Origin: Cellulomonas xylanilytica
Lineage (GTDB): Bacteria; Actinomycetota; Actinomycetes; Actinomycetales; Cellulomonadaceae
DNA length: 64,000 nucleotides
Direction of reading: 5' to 3'
Assembly: GCF_007989805.1 (NCBI RefSeq)
Contig: NZ_BJUB01000001.1
Location: 434,001-498,000 of the forward strand
This document shows, in pieces, positions 48,940 through 56,627 of this stretch. Under the pieces are notes generated by a model. It made no database searches. It had not been told where the DNA came from and was given only the letters and a program-made list of their open reading frames with translations. The position numbers and the translations under genes are program-made. Numbering within the stretch: position 1 is the stretch's first letter; each line of letters starts with the position of its first letter.

Positions 48940-49239
48940 GTGGACGTGACGCTTCGCTACTTCGACGGATGCCCGAACTGGCGGCTGGCACAGCAGCGAC
49001 TGCGGGCGGCGCTGGACTGCACCGGCCACGGGGACGTCGCGATCGTCCTCGAGCGTGTGGAGACCGCGGCCGACGCAGCGCGTGTCGGCTTCATCGGGTC
49101 GCCGACGATCCTCCTAGATGGTGTCGACCCTTTCGGCCGCCCGGGTGCGACTGGCTCGCTTAGCTGCCGGCTCTACTCGACGGCCGACGGGCTGGCAGGG
49201 TCGCCTTCTGTCGACCAGTTGGTCGAGGTGCTCTCATGA
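48940..49239 (+). CDS. Thioredoxin-like protein with a single-Cys motif
   Basis: 99 residues from GTG 48940. VTLRYFDGCPNWRLAQQRLRAAL has the strand and single cysteine (GCPNW) of a group of small thioredoxin-fold proteins related to the alkylmercury-lyase accessory type. VGFIGSPTILLDGVDPF and SLSCRLY follow. Such proteins are common beside metal-resistance genes in actinobacteria; the function is not established. The stop overlaps the next gene start (ATGA), so they form a pair. Confidence 0.6.
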   Translation: MDVTLRYFDGCPNWRLAQQRLRAALDCTGHGDVAIVLERVETAADAARVGFIGSPTILLDGVDPFGRPGATGSLSCRLYSTADGLAGSPSVDQLVEVLS

Positions 49240-49538
49240 CCGCGATCCCCGAGTCGCCGCTGGAGACGCTCGACGATCTGTGCTGGTGCTGCGGCGGCAC
49301 CTTCGCACAGGACGCTCTGTGGCACCTTGGCGCGCATCCGGAAGTGGCGGTGTGTGCGGGTTGCGCTAGGTATCTGAGCCGGCGAGCGACCGAGGCCGCC
49401 GACCGTCGGCAGGCGTCAGCGGCAGGTCGCGGACGCGCCGTGGTCCGGCGCGTGCGCGCGTTCGTCGTGCAGCGTGGATGGCACGAACGTCGTGTGATCG
49501 GACCGGTCCTGAGCTGGATCGACCGATTCCTTCCCTGA
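49236..49538 (+). CDS. Small zinc-ribbon-like hypothetical protein
   Basis: 100 residues. It has CWCC near the N-terminus (DDLCWCCGGTF) and CAGC about 20 residues later (EVAVCAGCARYL), with His residues between, consistent with a small zinc-binding knuckle. The C-terminal half is Arg-rich. The ATG overlaps the preceding stop, so it is translated with the thioredoxin-like protein. No family recognised. Confidence 0.55.
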   Translation: MTAIPESPLETLDDLCWCCGGTFAQDALWHLGAHPEVAVCAGCARYLSRRATEAADRRQASAAGRGRAVVRRVRAFVVQRGWHERRVIGPVLSWIDRFLP

Positions 49539-49995
49539 CGCGCAAGCACGGGGAAGGCGAGGGCCTCCGTGCCGCCAAGGCGGACTCGCATTCTGGATTC
49601 AGCAATAGACGTGCGTGTCGGGGGGCGGGTCTCTGGGCGCTCGAGGTCGCGACGTGTGCGGCGGTTCCACCGGAGGGTGGAGTACTCGGGTTGACGTCGA
49701 ACTGCGTCGACGCACTCTTGGAGCCGGTCGAAACTGCGGGCTCTGCCGTCGTAGGAGTAGTTACGCGGGTGTGATCGCAGCGCTGAACTGCATTCACCAG
49801 ACGAACAGTGGGGCGCCTTGGGGGCGCATGCCTGCCGGAAGAACGAGATGCTGCGGTCCGCAAGGTGCAGGCGGACTGCATGAAAAGTAGGCCGCGCCGA
49901 TGCGGCGCGTGTCGGACCGTCCGCGTTGCTACTCGCGCGTAGCCTGCCCAGGGCCGCACCTAGACCGTCCTGTCCCCGAACCGGCCCTCACGCAC
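49539..49995. other. Intergenic stretch without a supported gene
   Basis: About 455 bp ahead of the M23 peptidase gene. No convincing open frame was found; the M23 frame is itself open from 49900. No riboswitch of the type seen at 48532 was recognised here, and the promoter could not be located with confidence. Confidence 0.4.
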
Positions 49996-51468
49996 ATGTC
50001 GCTGTTCTCTCGCGGTACGCCAACTCCGTTCAGGTCGACGCCCACACCGGTGGCGATCACCGGTCTGCTGCGGCACCGGACGGGAGCCGTCTTTCTCGCC
50101 GCCGTCATCACGGTGACGGGCACAGGAGGGGCCAGCTACGCAGACGGCATCGACGACCGGCGTGCCGAGGCGGAACGCCGCAGCAGCGCGGCCGACCGTC
50201 GGGCCGAGGAGCTGGAAGCTTCCATCGAGGGCCTCAGCAGCGACCTCGGCCGGGCCGCGCTCGACCTGGAGGCGACCCAGGCGCGCTTGCCAGCCGCACA
50301 GGCCGAGCTCGAGGAGGCTCGCGTGGCGCTGGAGGCGACCCAGCGTGAGGCAGCCGCGGTCGCAAGTCGGCTCCAGGACGCGACGGATCTGCGGGGGAGC
50401 CTGGTCGCCACCATCGCCGCCGATCGTGCCGACGAGGAGGAGCTTCGCGAGGCCGTCGGGATGATGGCGAGGGAGGCCTACCGGGGTGCTCCGGGGGTCT
50501 CGCCCTTGGACGTGATACTCGACGCAGAGGACGCCACGGACTTCCTCGACAACGCACGCCTCGTCGACGCGGCGCTGCGCACGCAGGCGCGTGTCCTGGA
50601 CGAGCTGCGCCAGGTCGACGCGAACAACCGCAACAGTGAGGCACGACTCGGCGCGGTCTCCGACCGCGTCGCGGAGCTGAAGGAGCAGGCGGAGGCCAAC
50701 GTCGTCGCCGCCGAAGCCGCCCGGAAGGTTGCGGAATCGCGCGAGGACGAGATCGAGCGGCTCATCGCTGACCAGAGCGCCAAGCAGGAAGCAATTGCGT
50801 CGCTCAAGGCGCAGGCCGAGGCGGAGCAGTCCGAGATCGACGCCCAACGCGCGGCCATCGAGCGCGAGCTCGTTGCGATCATCGCTGAGCAGCGAGCCGC
50901 CCGTGAAGCCGCCGAGGCGGCGGCACGTGCCGCCGAGGCCGCCGCGCGTGCCGCTGCCGACGCCGCAGCGCGCGCAGCCGCCGAAGCAGCCGGCCGGGAA
51001 CCGCCGCCGCCACCACCTGCTCCGGTTCCGGCGCCGCCACCGTCCGGCCCCGTGTCCGGAGCGCTGTTCGCCAACCCGACGTCGATCAACCCGATGTACA
51101 TCACCTCCGAGTACGGGATGCGACTGCACCCGATCCTCGGCTACGTGCGCCTGCACGCCGGCATCGACCTCCGCACCGGGTGCAACACGCCCCTGTACGC
51201 CCCGCGCGACGCCACCGTGCTGTGGTCGCAGTGGCGCAACGGCTTCGGCAACCAGGTCATGCTCGACTACGGCACGGTCGAGGGGAATGCCGTCATGAGC
51301 AGCTCCAACCACCTCACCCGGTCGGTCGTCAGGGCGGGACAGGACGTGGGCAAGGGGCAGCTGATTGGCTACGCCGGCAACACGGGTCTCTCGGGCGCGT
51401 GCCATCTGCACTTCGAGGTCTACGTGAACGGTGCGACCGTGAACCCGCGACCTCTGCTGGGCCGCTGA
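49996..51468 (+). CDS. Secreted coiled-coil M23 metallopeptidase
   Basis: 490 residues from ATG 49996. A signal sequence (GAVFLAAVITVTGTGGASYADG) leads into a long Glu/Ala/Arg-rich coiled coil (residues ~50-335) with one 40-residue break resembling the EnvC/PcsB hinge (MAREAYRGAPGVSPLDVILDAEDATDFL). A Pro-rich linker precedes a LytM/M23 domain whose zinc ligands are His and Asp in RLHPILGYVRLHAGIDLRT and the HLHFEV pair. It cleaves peptidoglycan cross-links, probably under control of its coiled coil, as in NlpC/P60 and EnvC proteins used at division or in transfer channels. A broken copy lies at 38730-39015. Confidence 0.9.
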   Translation: MSLFSRGTPTPFRSTPTPVAITGLLRHRTGAVFLAAVITVTGTGGASYADGIDDRRAEAERRSSAADRRAEELEASIEGLSSDLGRAALDLEATQARLPAAQAELEEARVALEATQREAAAVASRLQDATDLRGSLVATIAADRADEEELREAVGMMAREAYRGAPGVSPLDVILDAEDATDFLDNARLVDAALRTQARVLDELRQVDANNRNSEARLGAVSDRVAELKEQAEANVVAAEAARKVAESREDEIERLIADQSAKQEAIASLKAQAEAEQSEIDAQRAAIERELVAIIAEQRAAREAAEAAARAAEAAARAAADAAARAAAEAAGREPPPPPPAPVPAPPPSGPVSGALFANPTSINPMYITSEYGMRLHPILGYVRLHAGIDLRTGCNTPLYAPRDATVLWSQWRNGFGNQVMLDYGTVEGNAVMSSSNHLTRSVVRAGQDVGKGQLIGYAGNTGLSGACHLHFEVYVNGATVNPRPLLGR

Positions 51469-51548
51469 GGGACAGCTCGAAGGGGAGGCCACCGCGCCGA
51501 TGCCAAGAGCTGCACGAGCGCGTCTTGACGTCGCCCCGTGGGGCCGAG

Positions 51549-51574
51549 TTATCATCGTCGAATGGCGATGATAA
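51549..51574. promoter_or_regulatory. ArsR-type operator overlapping the regulator start
   Basis: TTATCATCG (51549-51557) and CGATGATAA (51566-51574) form a perfect 9-bp inverted repeat with an 8-bp spacer. The ATG of the ArsR gene (51562) lies inside it. Such AT-rich dyads at the start of ArsR/SmtB genes are their own operators; binding here would block transcription and the first codons directly. Confidence 0.65.
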
Positions 51575-51948
51575 CTGCGGAATCCGATGCTGCCGCACCG
51601 GAGCTAGCCGCGCTGGACGCAGCCAGTTGCCTGTTCCGTGGGTTCGGCGACCGGTCCAGACTGGCGATCGTGCAGCACCTGTTGGGTGGCGAGCACCGGG
51701 TGGTCGACCTGACTCGGCACTTGGGTCTGGCGCAGTCCACGGTGAGCAAGCACCTGGCATGCCTCGTCGACTGCGCGGTCGTCGAAGTTCGGCCGCAGGG
51801 GCGAGCATCCGTGTACTCCCTAGCCCACCCCGCGCAGACGCTCGCTCTGCTGCGCGCCGCGGAGAATCTCTTGGCGGTCACCGGCGACGCTGTCACGCTG
51901 TGCCCCACCTTCGGTTCGACATCGGACCCGGCGATGGACGCCCGATGA
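51562..51948 (+). CDS. ArsR/SmtB-family metal sensor
   Basis: 128 residues. A winged helix (LFRGFGDRSRLAIVQHLLGGEHRVVDLTRHLGLAQSTVSKHLACLVDCAVVEVRPQGRASVYSLA) forms most of it. Possible metal ligands are the Cys in DAASCLF, the two Cys in HLACLVDC and the Cys in VTLCPTF near the C-terminus; the spacing resembles CmtR/CadC-type Cd/Pb sensors. ATG 51562 (or 51568) is the start. It overlaps the CDF-type transporter gene by 4 bp, so it probably represses this operon and releases on metal binding. Confidence 0.88.
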   Translation: MAMITAESDAAAPELAALDAASCLFRGFGDRSRLAIVQHLLGGEHRVVDLTRHLGLAQSTVSKHLACLVDCAVVEVRPQGRASVYSLAHPAQTLALLRAAENLLAVTGDAVTLCPTFGSTSDPAMDAR

Positions 51949-52640
51949 CGACACCTCGCCCGTCAGCGCCGACCTCCCGCTTGACCGACATGGACGTGGA
52001 GCGGCTTACGCGGCGCGGCCTCCGTCTTGCACAGTTCACCGTCGCGTACAACGTCGTCGAAGGCGCGGTAGCCATCACCGCGGGTGTTCTGGCGGGTCTG
52101 GTCTCGGTGATCGGGTTCGGCATCGACTCGGCGATCGAGTCCATCGCCGGCATCCTGGTCGCCCTTCGCCTGTCGGCGCGACTCCGCCACGGACACGCGG
52201 ACGAGGCAAAGGAGAAGTTGGTCCTGCGACTGGTCGCGGTGACCTTCTTCGTCCTGGCCGGCTACGTTACCGTCGAGGGCGTACGCAGCCTCTTGGACGG
52301 CGAGGCGCCCGACAGCTCCCCGGTCGCCCTCGTCCTGCTGACCGCGTCGCTGATCGTGATGCCGCTGCTGGCAGCCGCCAAGCGTCGAGTGGGCCTCGCC
52401 CTGCGCGACAACCTGATCCTGGCCGATGCGGCCGAGACGAAGATCTGCGTCCTGCTGAGCATCTCCACCCTGATGGGGGTCGGGCTCTACGAGCTGACCG
52501 GTGCGGCGTGGCTCGATCCCGTCGCCGGGTTCGTCATTGCTGCGTTCGCCATCCACGAGGGCAAGGAAGCCTGGGAAGGAGAGCTCGTCGAGGATGACGA
52601 CGATGACGACGATGACGGTGGCGGTGATGAGGGGCGGTGA
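51945..52640 (+). CDS. CDF-type cation transporter
   Basis: 231 residues with about five or six membrane helices. The family is seen in FTVAYNVVEGAVAITAGVLAGLVSVIGFGIDSAIESIAGILVALRLS, with the D-x3-E metal site in helix 2, and RDNLILADAAETKICVLLS, helix 5. The C-terminus is an acidic Asp run (DDDDDDDDGGGDEGR) instead of the usual cytoplasmic domain, so this is a short CDF. It overlaps the ArsR stop (ATGA). Probably exports Zn, Cd or Co, given the sensor. Confidence 0.8.
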   Translation: MTTPRPSAPTSRLTDMDVERLTRRGLRLAQFTVAYNVVEGAVAITAGVLAGLVSVIGFGIDSAIESIAGILVALRLSARLRHGHADEAKEKLVLRLVAVTFFVLAGYVTVEGVRSLLDGEAPDSSPVALVLLTASLIVMPLLAAAKRRVGLALRDNLILADAAETKICVLLSISTLMGVGLYELTGAAWLDPVAGFVIAAFAIHEGKEAWEGELVEDDDDDDDDGGGDEGR

Positions 52641-52782
52641 CGTCCTGACCGGCTTCACGCTTGTGCTGTTGACCACGGGCGTGGCGATCACGTTCGGTGT
52701 TCGCACCACGATGCAATGCCGGCGCACCGGATCGTCCGGGTTCAACGGCCTCACCGGCGTCCCTCTCGAAACGGTGGTCTGA
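52627..52782 (+). pseudogene. Truncated N-terminus of an isoprenylcysteine-methyltransferase-like gene
   Basis: About 51 residues (MRGGDVLTGFTLVLLTTGVAITFG...). The stretch RTTMQCRRTGSSGFNGLTG resembles the first cytoplasmic loop of bacterial ICMT-family membrane methyltransferases, which normally continue for over 130 further residues. Here the frame stops at once and overlaps the ATG of the next gene by 1 bp. It reads as a remnant at a fusion between two metal-resistance modules. Confidence 0.5.
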
Positions 52783-53702
52783 TGGGCCACGATCACGACC
52801 ACAGTGCGGCCGGCGGTGGCGATCACCGCGCTCGACTCACGATCGCGTTCGCGATCAGCGCGGCGATCCTGCTCGCCCAGGCGGTCGGTGCGCTCATCAC
52901 CGGCAGCCTCGCGCTGCTGGTCGACACGGCGCACATGCTGACCGACGTCGGTGGCCTGGCCCTCGCGCTGTTCGCGGCGAACCTGTCACTGCGCGCCGCT
53001 TCCTCCAAGCGCACCTGGGGCTTCCGCCGCGCTGAGGTACTCGCCGCCCTGGCCCAGTCGGCCGTGCTGCTCGCCGTCGGCGTCTACGTGCTCGTCGAAG
53101 GCGTCCGACGGCTGTCCAGACCACCGGAGATCGCCGCGGGCGAGCTGGTGATCTTCGGCATCATCGGCCTGGTCGGCAACCTCGCTGCGCTCCTGGTCCT
53201 CGCCGGGCGCCGATCGGCGAACTTCAACCTGCGCGCCGCGTTCCTCGAGGTCCTCAACGACGCCCTCGGCTCCGTGGCGGTCATCGTGGCCGCCATCGTC
53301 ATCGCCACCACCGGCTGGCTGCAGGCCGACGCCGTCGCCGGCCTGGTGATCGGCGCCTTGATCCTTCCGCGGGCGATCAAGTTGCTACTGGAGACCGCCG
53401 CTGTCCTGCTCGAGTCGACCCCCGCCGGCCTCGACCTCGACGACGTGCGCCGACACCTGCTCGAGGTCGACCACGTGCGCGAGGTCCACGACCTGCACGC
53501 CTCCTTGATCGCCACTGGTTTGCCCGTGCTCAGTGCGCACGTCGTCGTGGAAGAAGGCTGCTTCAACGACGGCCACGCCGGTCGGATCCTCGACCAGCTC
53601 CAGGAGTGCCTCGCCACCCACTTCGACATCCCGGTCGAGCACTCCACCTTCCAGGTGGAACCAGCAGCGCATCGGAACCACGAGCACTCCAGCCACGCCT
53701 AA
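52782..53702 (+). CDS. czcD: Cation diffusion facilitator (CzcD/ZitB type)
   Basis: 306 residues, six membrane helices plus a cytoplasmic C-terminal domain. The N-terminus is His-rich (GHDHDH). The helix-2 metal motif is LLVDTAHMLTDVGG (HxxxD) and helix 5 contains FLEVLNDALGSVAVI. KRTWGFRRAEVLAAL and the C-terminal VREVHDLHASLIATGLPVLSAHVVV are standard for Zn/Cd/Co exporters. It moves divalent cations out in exchange for protons. It is placed directly after the truncated methyltransferase fragment, on the same strand as the ArsR unit. Confidence 0.92.
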   Translation: MGHDHDHSAAGGGDHRARLTIAFAISAAILLAQAVGALITGSLALLVDTAHMLTDVGGLALALFAANLSLRAASSKRTWGFRRAEVLAALAQSAVLLAVGVYVLVEGVRRLSRPPEIAAGELVIFGIIGLVGNLAALLVLAGRRSANFNLRAAFLEVLNDALGSVAVIVAAIVIATTGWLQADAVAGLVIGALILPRAIKLLLETAAVLLESTPAGLDLDDVRRHLLEVDHVREVHDLHASLIATGLPVLSAHVVVEEGCFNDGHAGRILDQLQECLATHFDIPVEHSTFQVEPAAHRNHEHSSHA

Positions 53703-53710
53703 GAGAGGGC

Positions 53711-53742
53711 TTGACCTTCGACTCGGGTCGAAGGTTTACGGT
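53711..53742 (+). promoter_or_regulatory. MerR-type promoter and operator, leaderless
   Basis: TTGACC (53711-53716) is a -35 element; TACGGT (53737-53742) fits a -10, with a 20-bp spacer. Long 19-20 bp spacers are the hallmark of MerR-activated promoters. Inside it lies a perfect dyad, ACCTTCGAC-TCGG-GTCGAAGGT (53714-53735). The predicted transcription start coincides with the ATG at 53749, so the merR mRNA would be leaderless. Confidence 0.8.
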
Positions 53743-53748
53743 CGCTGC

Positions 53749-54519
53749 ATGAGCTACCGCATCGCAGAAGTCGCAGACCTCGTCGGGGTGCCCGCCACGA
53801 CGCTGCGCTACTACGAGGACATCGGCCTGGTCGACCAGCCCGCCCGAGGCAGCAACGGGTACCGGTCCTACGACGACGCTGACCTCGCGCGGCTGCGGTT
53901 CATCACCGCGACCAAAAACCTCGGCATCCCGCTGGCCGACGTCGCCGAGCTGGTGCAGGCCTACGACGTCGAGGACTGCTCCACCGTCGCTCACCACGTC
54001 GTCGAGATGGTCGCCCTGCGCTTGGCCGAGACGCAGACACGCATCGGCGACCTCGTCGCGCTGGCCGCCCAGCTGCAGACCGTCTCCGCCCGACTCGACG
54101 CAGCTCCGGCCTCGGGTCCCTGCGGGGACGGGTGCCCGTGCACGACAGCAGCGCCCGAGCCGCTGGCCGACCGACGCACCTTCGTCCCGCTGACCCGCGC
54201 TCCGGCCGTCGCTGTGCCGGACGTGCCGCTGATCGCGTGCTCCCTCGACGCCGGGGCGGTGCCGGACCGCATCTCCGACTGGCAGGCGCTGGTCGCCCGC
54301 GCCGTCAAGCGCGAGCCGATCGCCGACGGCGTTGCTCTCAAGTTCGTCGCCTCGCCCGAGTTGGTCGTCGAAGTCGCTCGGCTCGCCGCCGCCGAGCAAG
54401 ACTGCTGCACGTTCTTCACCTTCACCCTGACGATGACCACCGGCCACGTCCGCCTCGAAGTCGAGGCGCCCGGGGAAGCTGCCGACGTGGTCGCGGCGAT
54501 GTTCGGCACCGCTGCCTGA
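53749..54519 (+). CDS. MerR-family metal-responsive regulator with C-terminal extension
   Basis: 256 residues. The N-terminal MerR winged helix is YRIAEVADLVGVPATTLRYYEDIGLVDQPARGSNGYRSYDDADLARLRFI, then the long dimerisation helix with a Cys (VEDCSTVAHHVVEM). A Cys cluster follows (GPCGDGCPC). An extra ~110-residue domain after residue ~145 ends with AAAEQDCCTFFTFTLTMTTGHVRLEVEAPGEA, carrying a Cys-Cys pair; simple MerR proteins lack it. It probably senses a thiophilic metal such as mercury, silver or copper. It autoregulates through the promoter at 53711 and heads the operon to YnfA. Confidence 0.85.
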   Translation: MSYRIAEVADLVGVPATTLRYYEDIGLVDQPARGSNGYRSYDDADLARLRFITATKNLGIPLADVAELVQAYDVEDCSTVAHHVVEMVALRLAETQTRIGDLVALAAQLQTVSARLDAAPASGPCGDGCPCTTAAPEPLADRRTFVPLTRAPAVAVPDVPLIACSLDAGAVPDRISDWQALVARAVKREPIADGVALKFVASPELVVEVARLAAAEQDCCTFFTFTLTMTTGHVRLEVEAPGEAADVVAAMFGTAA

Positions 54520-54599
54520 AATCCGCACGTTCGACTCGACCGGTATCCGCACAGTTCCGGCCGCGATCCGCCCTGCCCGAGACCCACCGAGGAGCCGCC

Positions 54600-54905
54600 A
54601 TGAGCACCCCGACCACCCACGACCACGCGACCACCACCCCCACGACCAGCAACAAGAAGAAGGGCGTCCTGGCCGGCATCGGGATTGCCGCGGCGTGCGC
54701 CCTGGCCTGCTCGCTGCCCCTGATCGCCGCCGGCGGGCTCGCCGCCGGGCTGGGGGCGTTCCTTGCCGGCGGGGAGGCCGTCGCGCTCGGGGTGGTCGTG
54801 CTCGTCGGTGCGCTGGTCGGGACCGGGCTCTGGATCCGTCGGCGACGTCGGGCCGCCGCGGTGACCGCCTGCAACACCGGTTGCGGCTGCGGCGGAGGCT
54901 GCTGA
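54600..54905 (+). CDS. Small two-helix membrane protein with Mer-type cysteines
   Basis: 101 residues from ATG 54600 (GAGGAG upstream). Two or three hydrophobic segments: GVLAGIGIAAACALACSLPLIAAGGLAAG and AVALGVVVLVGALVGTGLWI. The first contains the ACALACSLP cysteine pair resembling the CC of MerT/MerF mercury transporters. The C-terminus ends in a Cys-rich tail (CNTGCGCGGGC), suited to soft-metal binding. It is placed directly after the MerR gene. Role in uptake or sequestration of a soft metal is inferred. Confidence 0.65.
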   Translation: MSTPTTHDHATTTPTTSNKKKGVLAGIGIAAACALACSLPLIAAGGLAAGLGAFLAGGEAVALGVVVLVGALVGTGLWIRRRRRAAAVTACNTGCGCGGGC

Positions 54906-54946
54906 CCACGCCCGGACTCGCCACGACCTCGCCGAAAGGACCCACC

Positions 54947-55288
54947 ATGACGACGGCCATCACCCGCCAGGAGCTGGTGCGCGCGATGAGCGAGGGCAGC
55001 ATCACTCTCGTTGAGGCGCTGCCCGCAGCGCACTACGACGCTGAGCACCTGCCCGGCGCCATCAACGTCCCTGGCCGCCAGGTCACCGCCCAGGACGCAG
55101 CCCGCATAGTCCCCGACCTGCACCGGACGGTGGTCGTGTACTGCTCTGGTCCTGGATGCGGCCGCTCGAAGATCACCGCGGCGGCGCTCACCGACCTCGG
55201 CTACACCGACGTGCGCGTGTATGTCGGCGGCAAGGCCGACTGGTTCAGCGCCGGTCTCCCGATGGAACGCACCGCAGCCGCGAGCTGA
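54947..55288 (+). CDS. Rhodanese-like sulfurtransferase domain protein
   Basis: 113 residues, a single rhodanese domain. [15 protein letters not shown] is the substrate-side loop, and [38 protein letters not shown] includes the active-site Cys loop CSGPGCGR and the closing strand-helix. It transfers sulfane sulfur or reduces a metal/metalloid oxyanion. It lies in the MerR operon, 41 bp after the small membrane protein. Confidence 0.9.
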   Translation: MTTAITRQELVRAMSEGSITLVEALPAAHYDAEHLPGAINVPGRQVTAQDAARIVPDLHRTVVVYCSGPGCGRSKITAAALTDLGYTDVRVYVGGKADWFSAGLPMERTAAAS

Positions 55289-55305
55289 CGGGCGAGACTG
55301 CTCCC

Positions 55306-55638
55306 ATGACCCTGCTGCGCTCCTTCCTTCTCTTCGTTGTCGCGGCCCTCGCTGAGATCGGCGGAGCATGGCTGATCTGGCAGGGCGTGCGAGATCACCG
55401 CGGTGTGCTGTGGATCGGTGCGGGCGTAGTCGCCCTCGGCGCGTACGGGTTCATCGCCACACTGCAGCCCGACGCGAACTTTGGCCGGATCCTGGCCGCG
55501 TACGGCGGGATCTTCGTCGCCGGCTCTCTCGCTTGGGGCATGGCCGTCGACAAGTTCCAGCCCGACCGTTGGGACATCATCGGCGCCGCGATCTGCCTCC
55601 TTGGGGTCGCCGTGATCATGTACGCGCCGCGCACCTGA
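55306..55638 (+). CDS. ynfA: YnfA/UPF0060 family membrane protein
   Basis: 110 residues, four membrane helices. The family is recognised by [72 protein letters not shown] and [10 protein letters not shown]. YnfA is a small-multidrug-resistance-like protein, often carried in metal-resistance clusters. It is the last gene of the MerR operon; its stop is immediately before the boundary with the leftward Tad operon. Confidence 0.93.
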   Translation: MTLLRSFLLFVVAALAEIGGAWLIWQGVRDHRGVLWIGAGVVALGAYGFIATLQPDANFGRILAAYGGIFVAGSLAWGMAVDKFQPDRWDIIGAAICLLGVAVIMYAPRT

Positions 55639-55639
55639 G

Positions 55640-55710
55640 CCCCGGTTAGGCCGGTGTCGCGCGGTGGTGACATAGCCGTTGAGGAAGGTCAGCATCACGA
55701 GGGTGTCCAT
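55640..55710 (-). pseudogene. Truncated start of a Flp pilin-like or small Tad-operon gene
   Basis: Starting at ATG 55710, with GGAGA upstream, the minus strand reads MDTLVMLTFLNGYVTTARHR and then PNRG before running antisense through ynfA without homology. The start is appropriate for a small gene following tadC, and the TTARHR stretch resembles the cytoplasmic segment that precedes the processing site in actinobacterial Flp-type pilins. The hydrophobic pilin helix that should follow is missing. The gene is therefore cut by the junction with the ynfA module. Confidence 0.5.
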
Positions 55711-55730
55711 GTCGTTCTCCGTTCGGGTGA

Positions 55731-56627
55731 TCAGCTCAGAAGGATCCGCACGAAGGCGGGGTAGCCGAGCAGGGCCATGAAGCACAGGCCGAGCAGGGAG
55801 ACGGGGACGACCATGTGCTCAGAGGCGGCGTTCGCCTTCGCGGTCGAGGTGGCGAGCAGCTGGTTGCGCAGGGAGGCAGCGCGGGCGCGCAGGGTGGAGT
55901 AGACGGCGGCGCCGTCCTGGCCGGCGATGCGGATGATGTCGGCCAGGTCGCCGAGCTCCGTGACACCGGTCGTTGCCGCGAGCTGGGTCAGACCGGTCCA
56001 CGACGGGTCGCCGCCGAGCTCTGCGCGCAGGAGTGCGTCGCGGATGCGGGCGAACTCGGCGGATCCGCCGATCGCGGCAGCGCGGTCGAGCGCTTCGGTG
56101 GGTCCGGCGTCGGCGATGCGCTCCATCGCGACCAGCTCGAGGAAGACGCAGGTAGCCGCACGCATGGAGGCCCGGGCCGCCGTGGCTTGAGTGCGAAGGC
56201 TCAGGTCCGGCAGCAGGAAGAACACGCCTCCCAGCACCAGCCCGGCAATGGCGGGGACGGCGAACGGCAGGTGGACGCCGGCTGCCAGCAGGAGGGTGGC
56301 CATCAAGGCTGGGAAGACTAGACCGAGCATGCCGTACCCGATCTTGCGGGCGGCGAGGTCCTCGGGCTGTTGGTTCAGCATGTTGAGGTCTGCGCCGTAC
56401 CGGCGCAGCCCGAACGTCTGAACGGCCTGCGGCAGCACCGCTCGCCGGACCCCGTCGAGGCGCCCGGGCACGCCTTCTGGGGCCACGGTGGCGACGGCAC
56501 CGTTCGCAGGCAGGAGTCGTTCGACGGCGGCCGCCAGGTCGGGGCGCGTCGGTGTCGCACCGGCGATGGTGACGACGATCCCGCCGCCGACGAGGGCCCC
56601 GGCAAGCAGCACGATCCACGTCGTCAT
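55731..56627 (-). CDS. Tad pilus inner-membrane platform protein (TadC-like, T2SS F family)
   Basis: 298 residues. It has an N-terminal membrane helix (WIVLLAGALVGGGIVVTIAG), two central helices (LVFPALMATLLLAAGVHLPFAVPAIAGLVLGGVFFLLPD) and one at the C-terminus. The T2SSF domain is DALLRAELGGDPSWTGL, LGDLADIIRIAGQDGAAVYSTLRARAASLRNQLLA. TadC and TadB form the platform that is turned by the CpaF ATPase to assemble Flp pili. ATG 56627 overlaps the tadB stop (ATGA). Confidence 0.85.
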   Translation of the reverse strand: MTTWIVLLAGALVGGGIVVTIAGATPTRPDLAAAVERLLPANGAVATVAPEGVPGRLDGVRRAVLPQAVQTFGLRRYGADLNMLNQQPEDLAARKIGYGMLGLVFPALMATLLLAAGVHLPFAVPAIAGLVLGGVFFLLPDLSLRTQATAARASMRAATCVFLELVAMERIADAGPTEALDRAAAIGGSAEFARIRDALLRAELGGDPSWTGLTQLAATTGVTELGDLADIIRIAGQDGAAVYSTLRARAASLRNQLLATSTAKANAASEHMVVPVSLLGLCFMALLGYPAFVRILLS

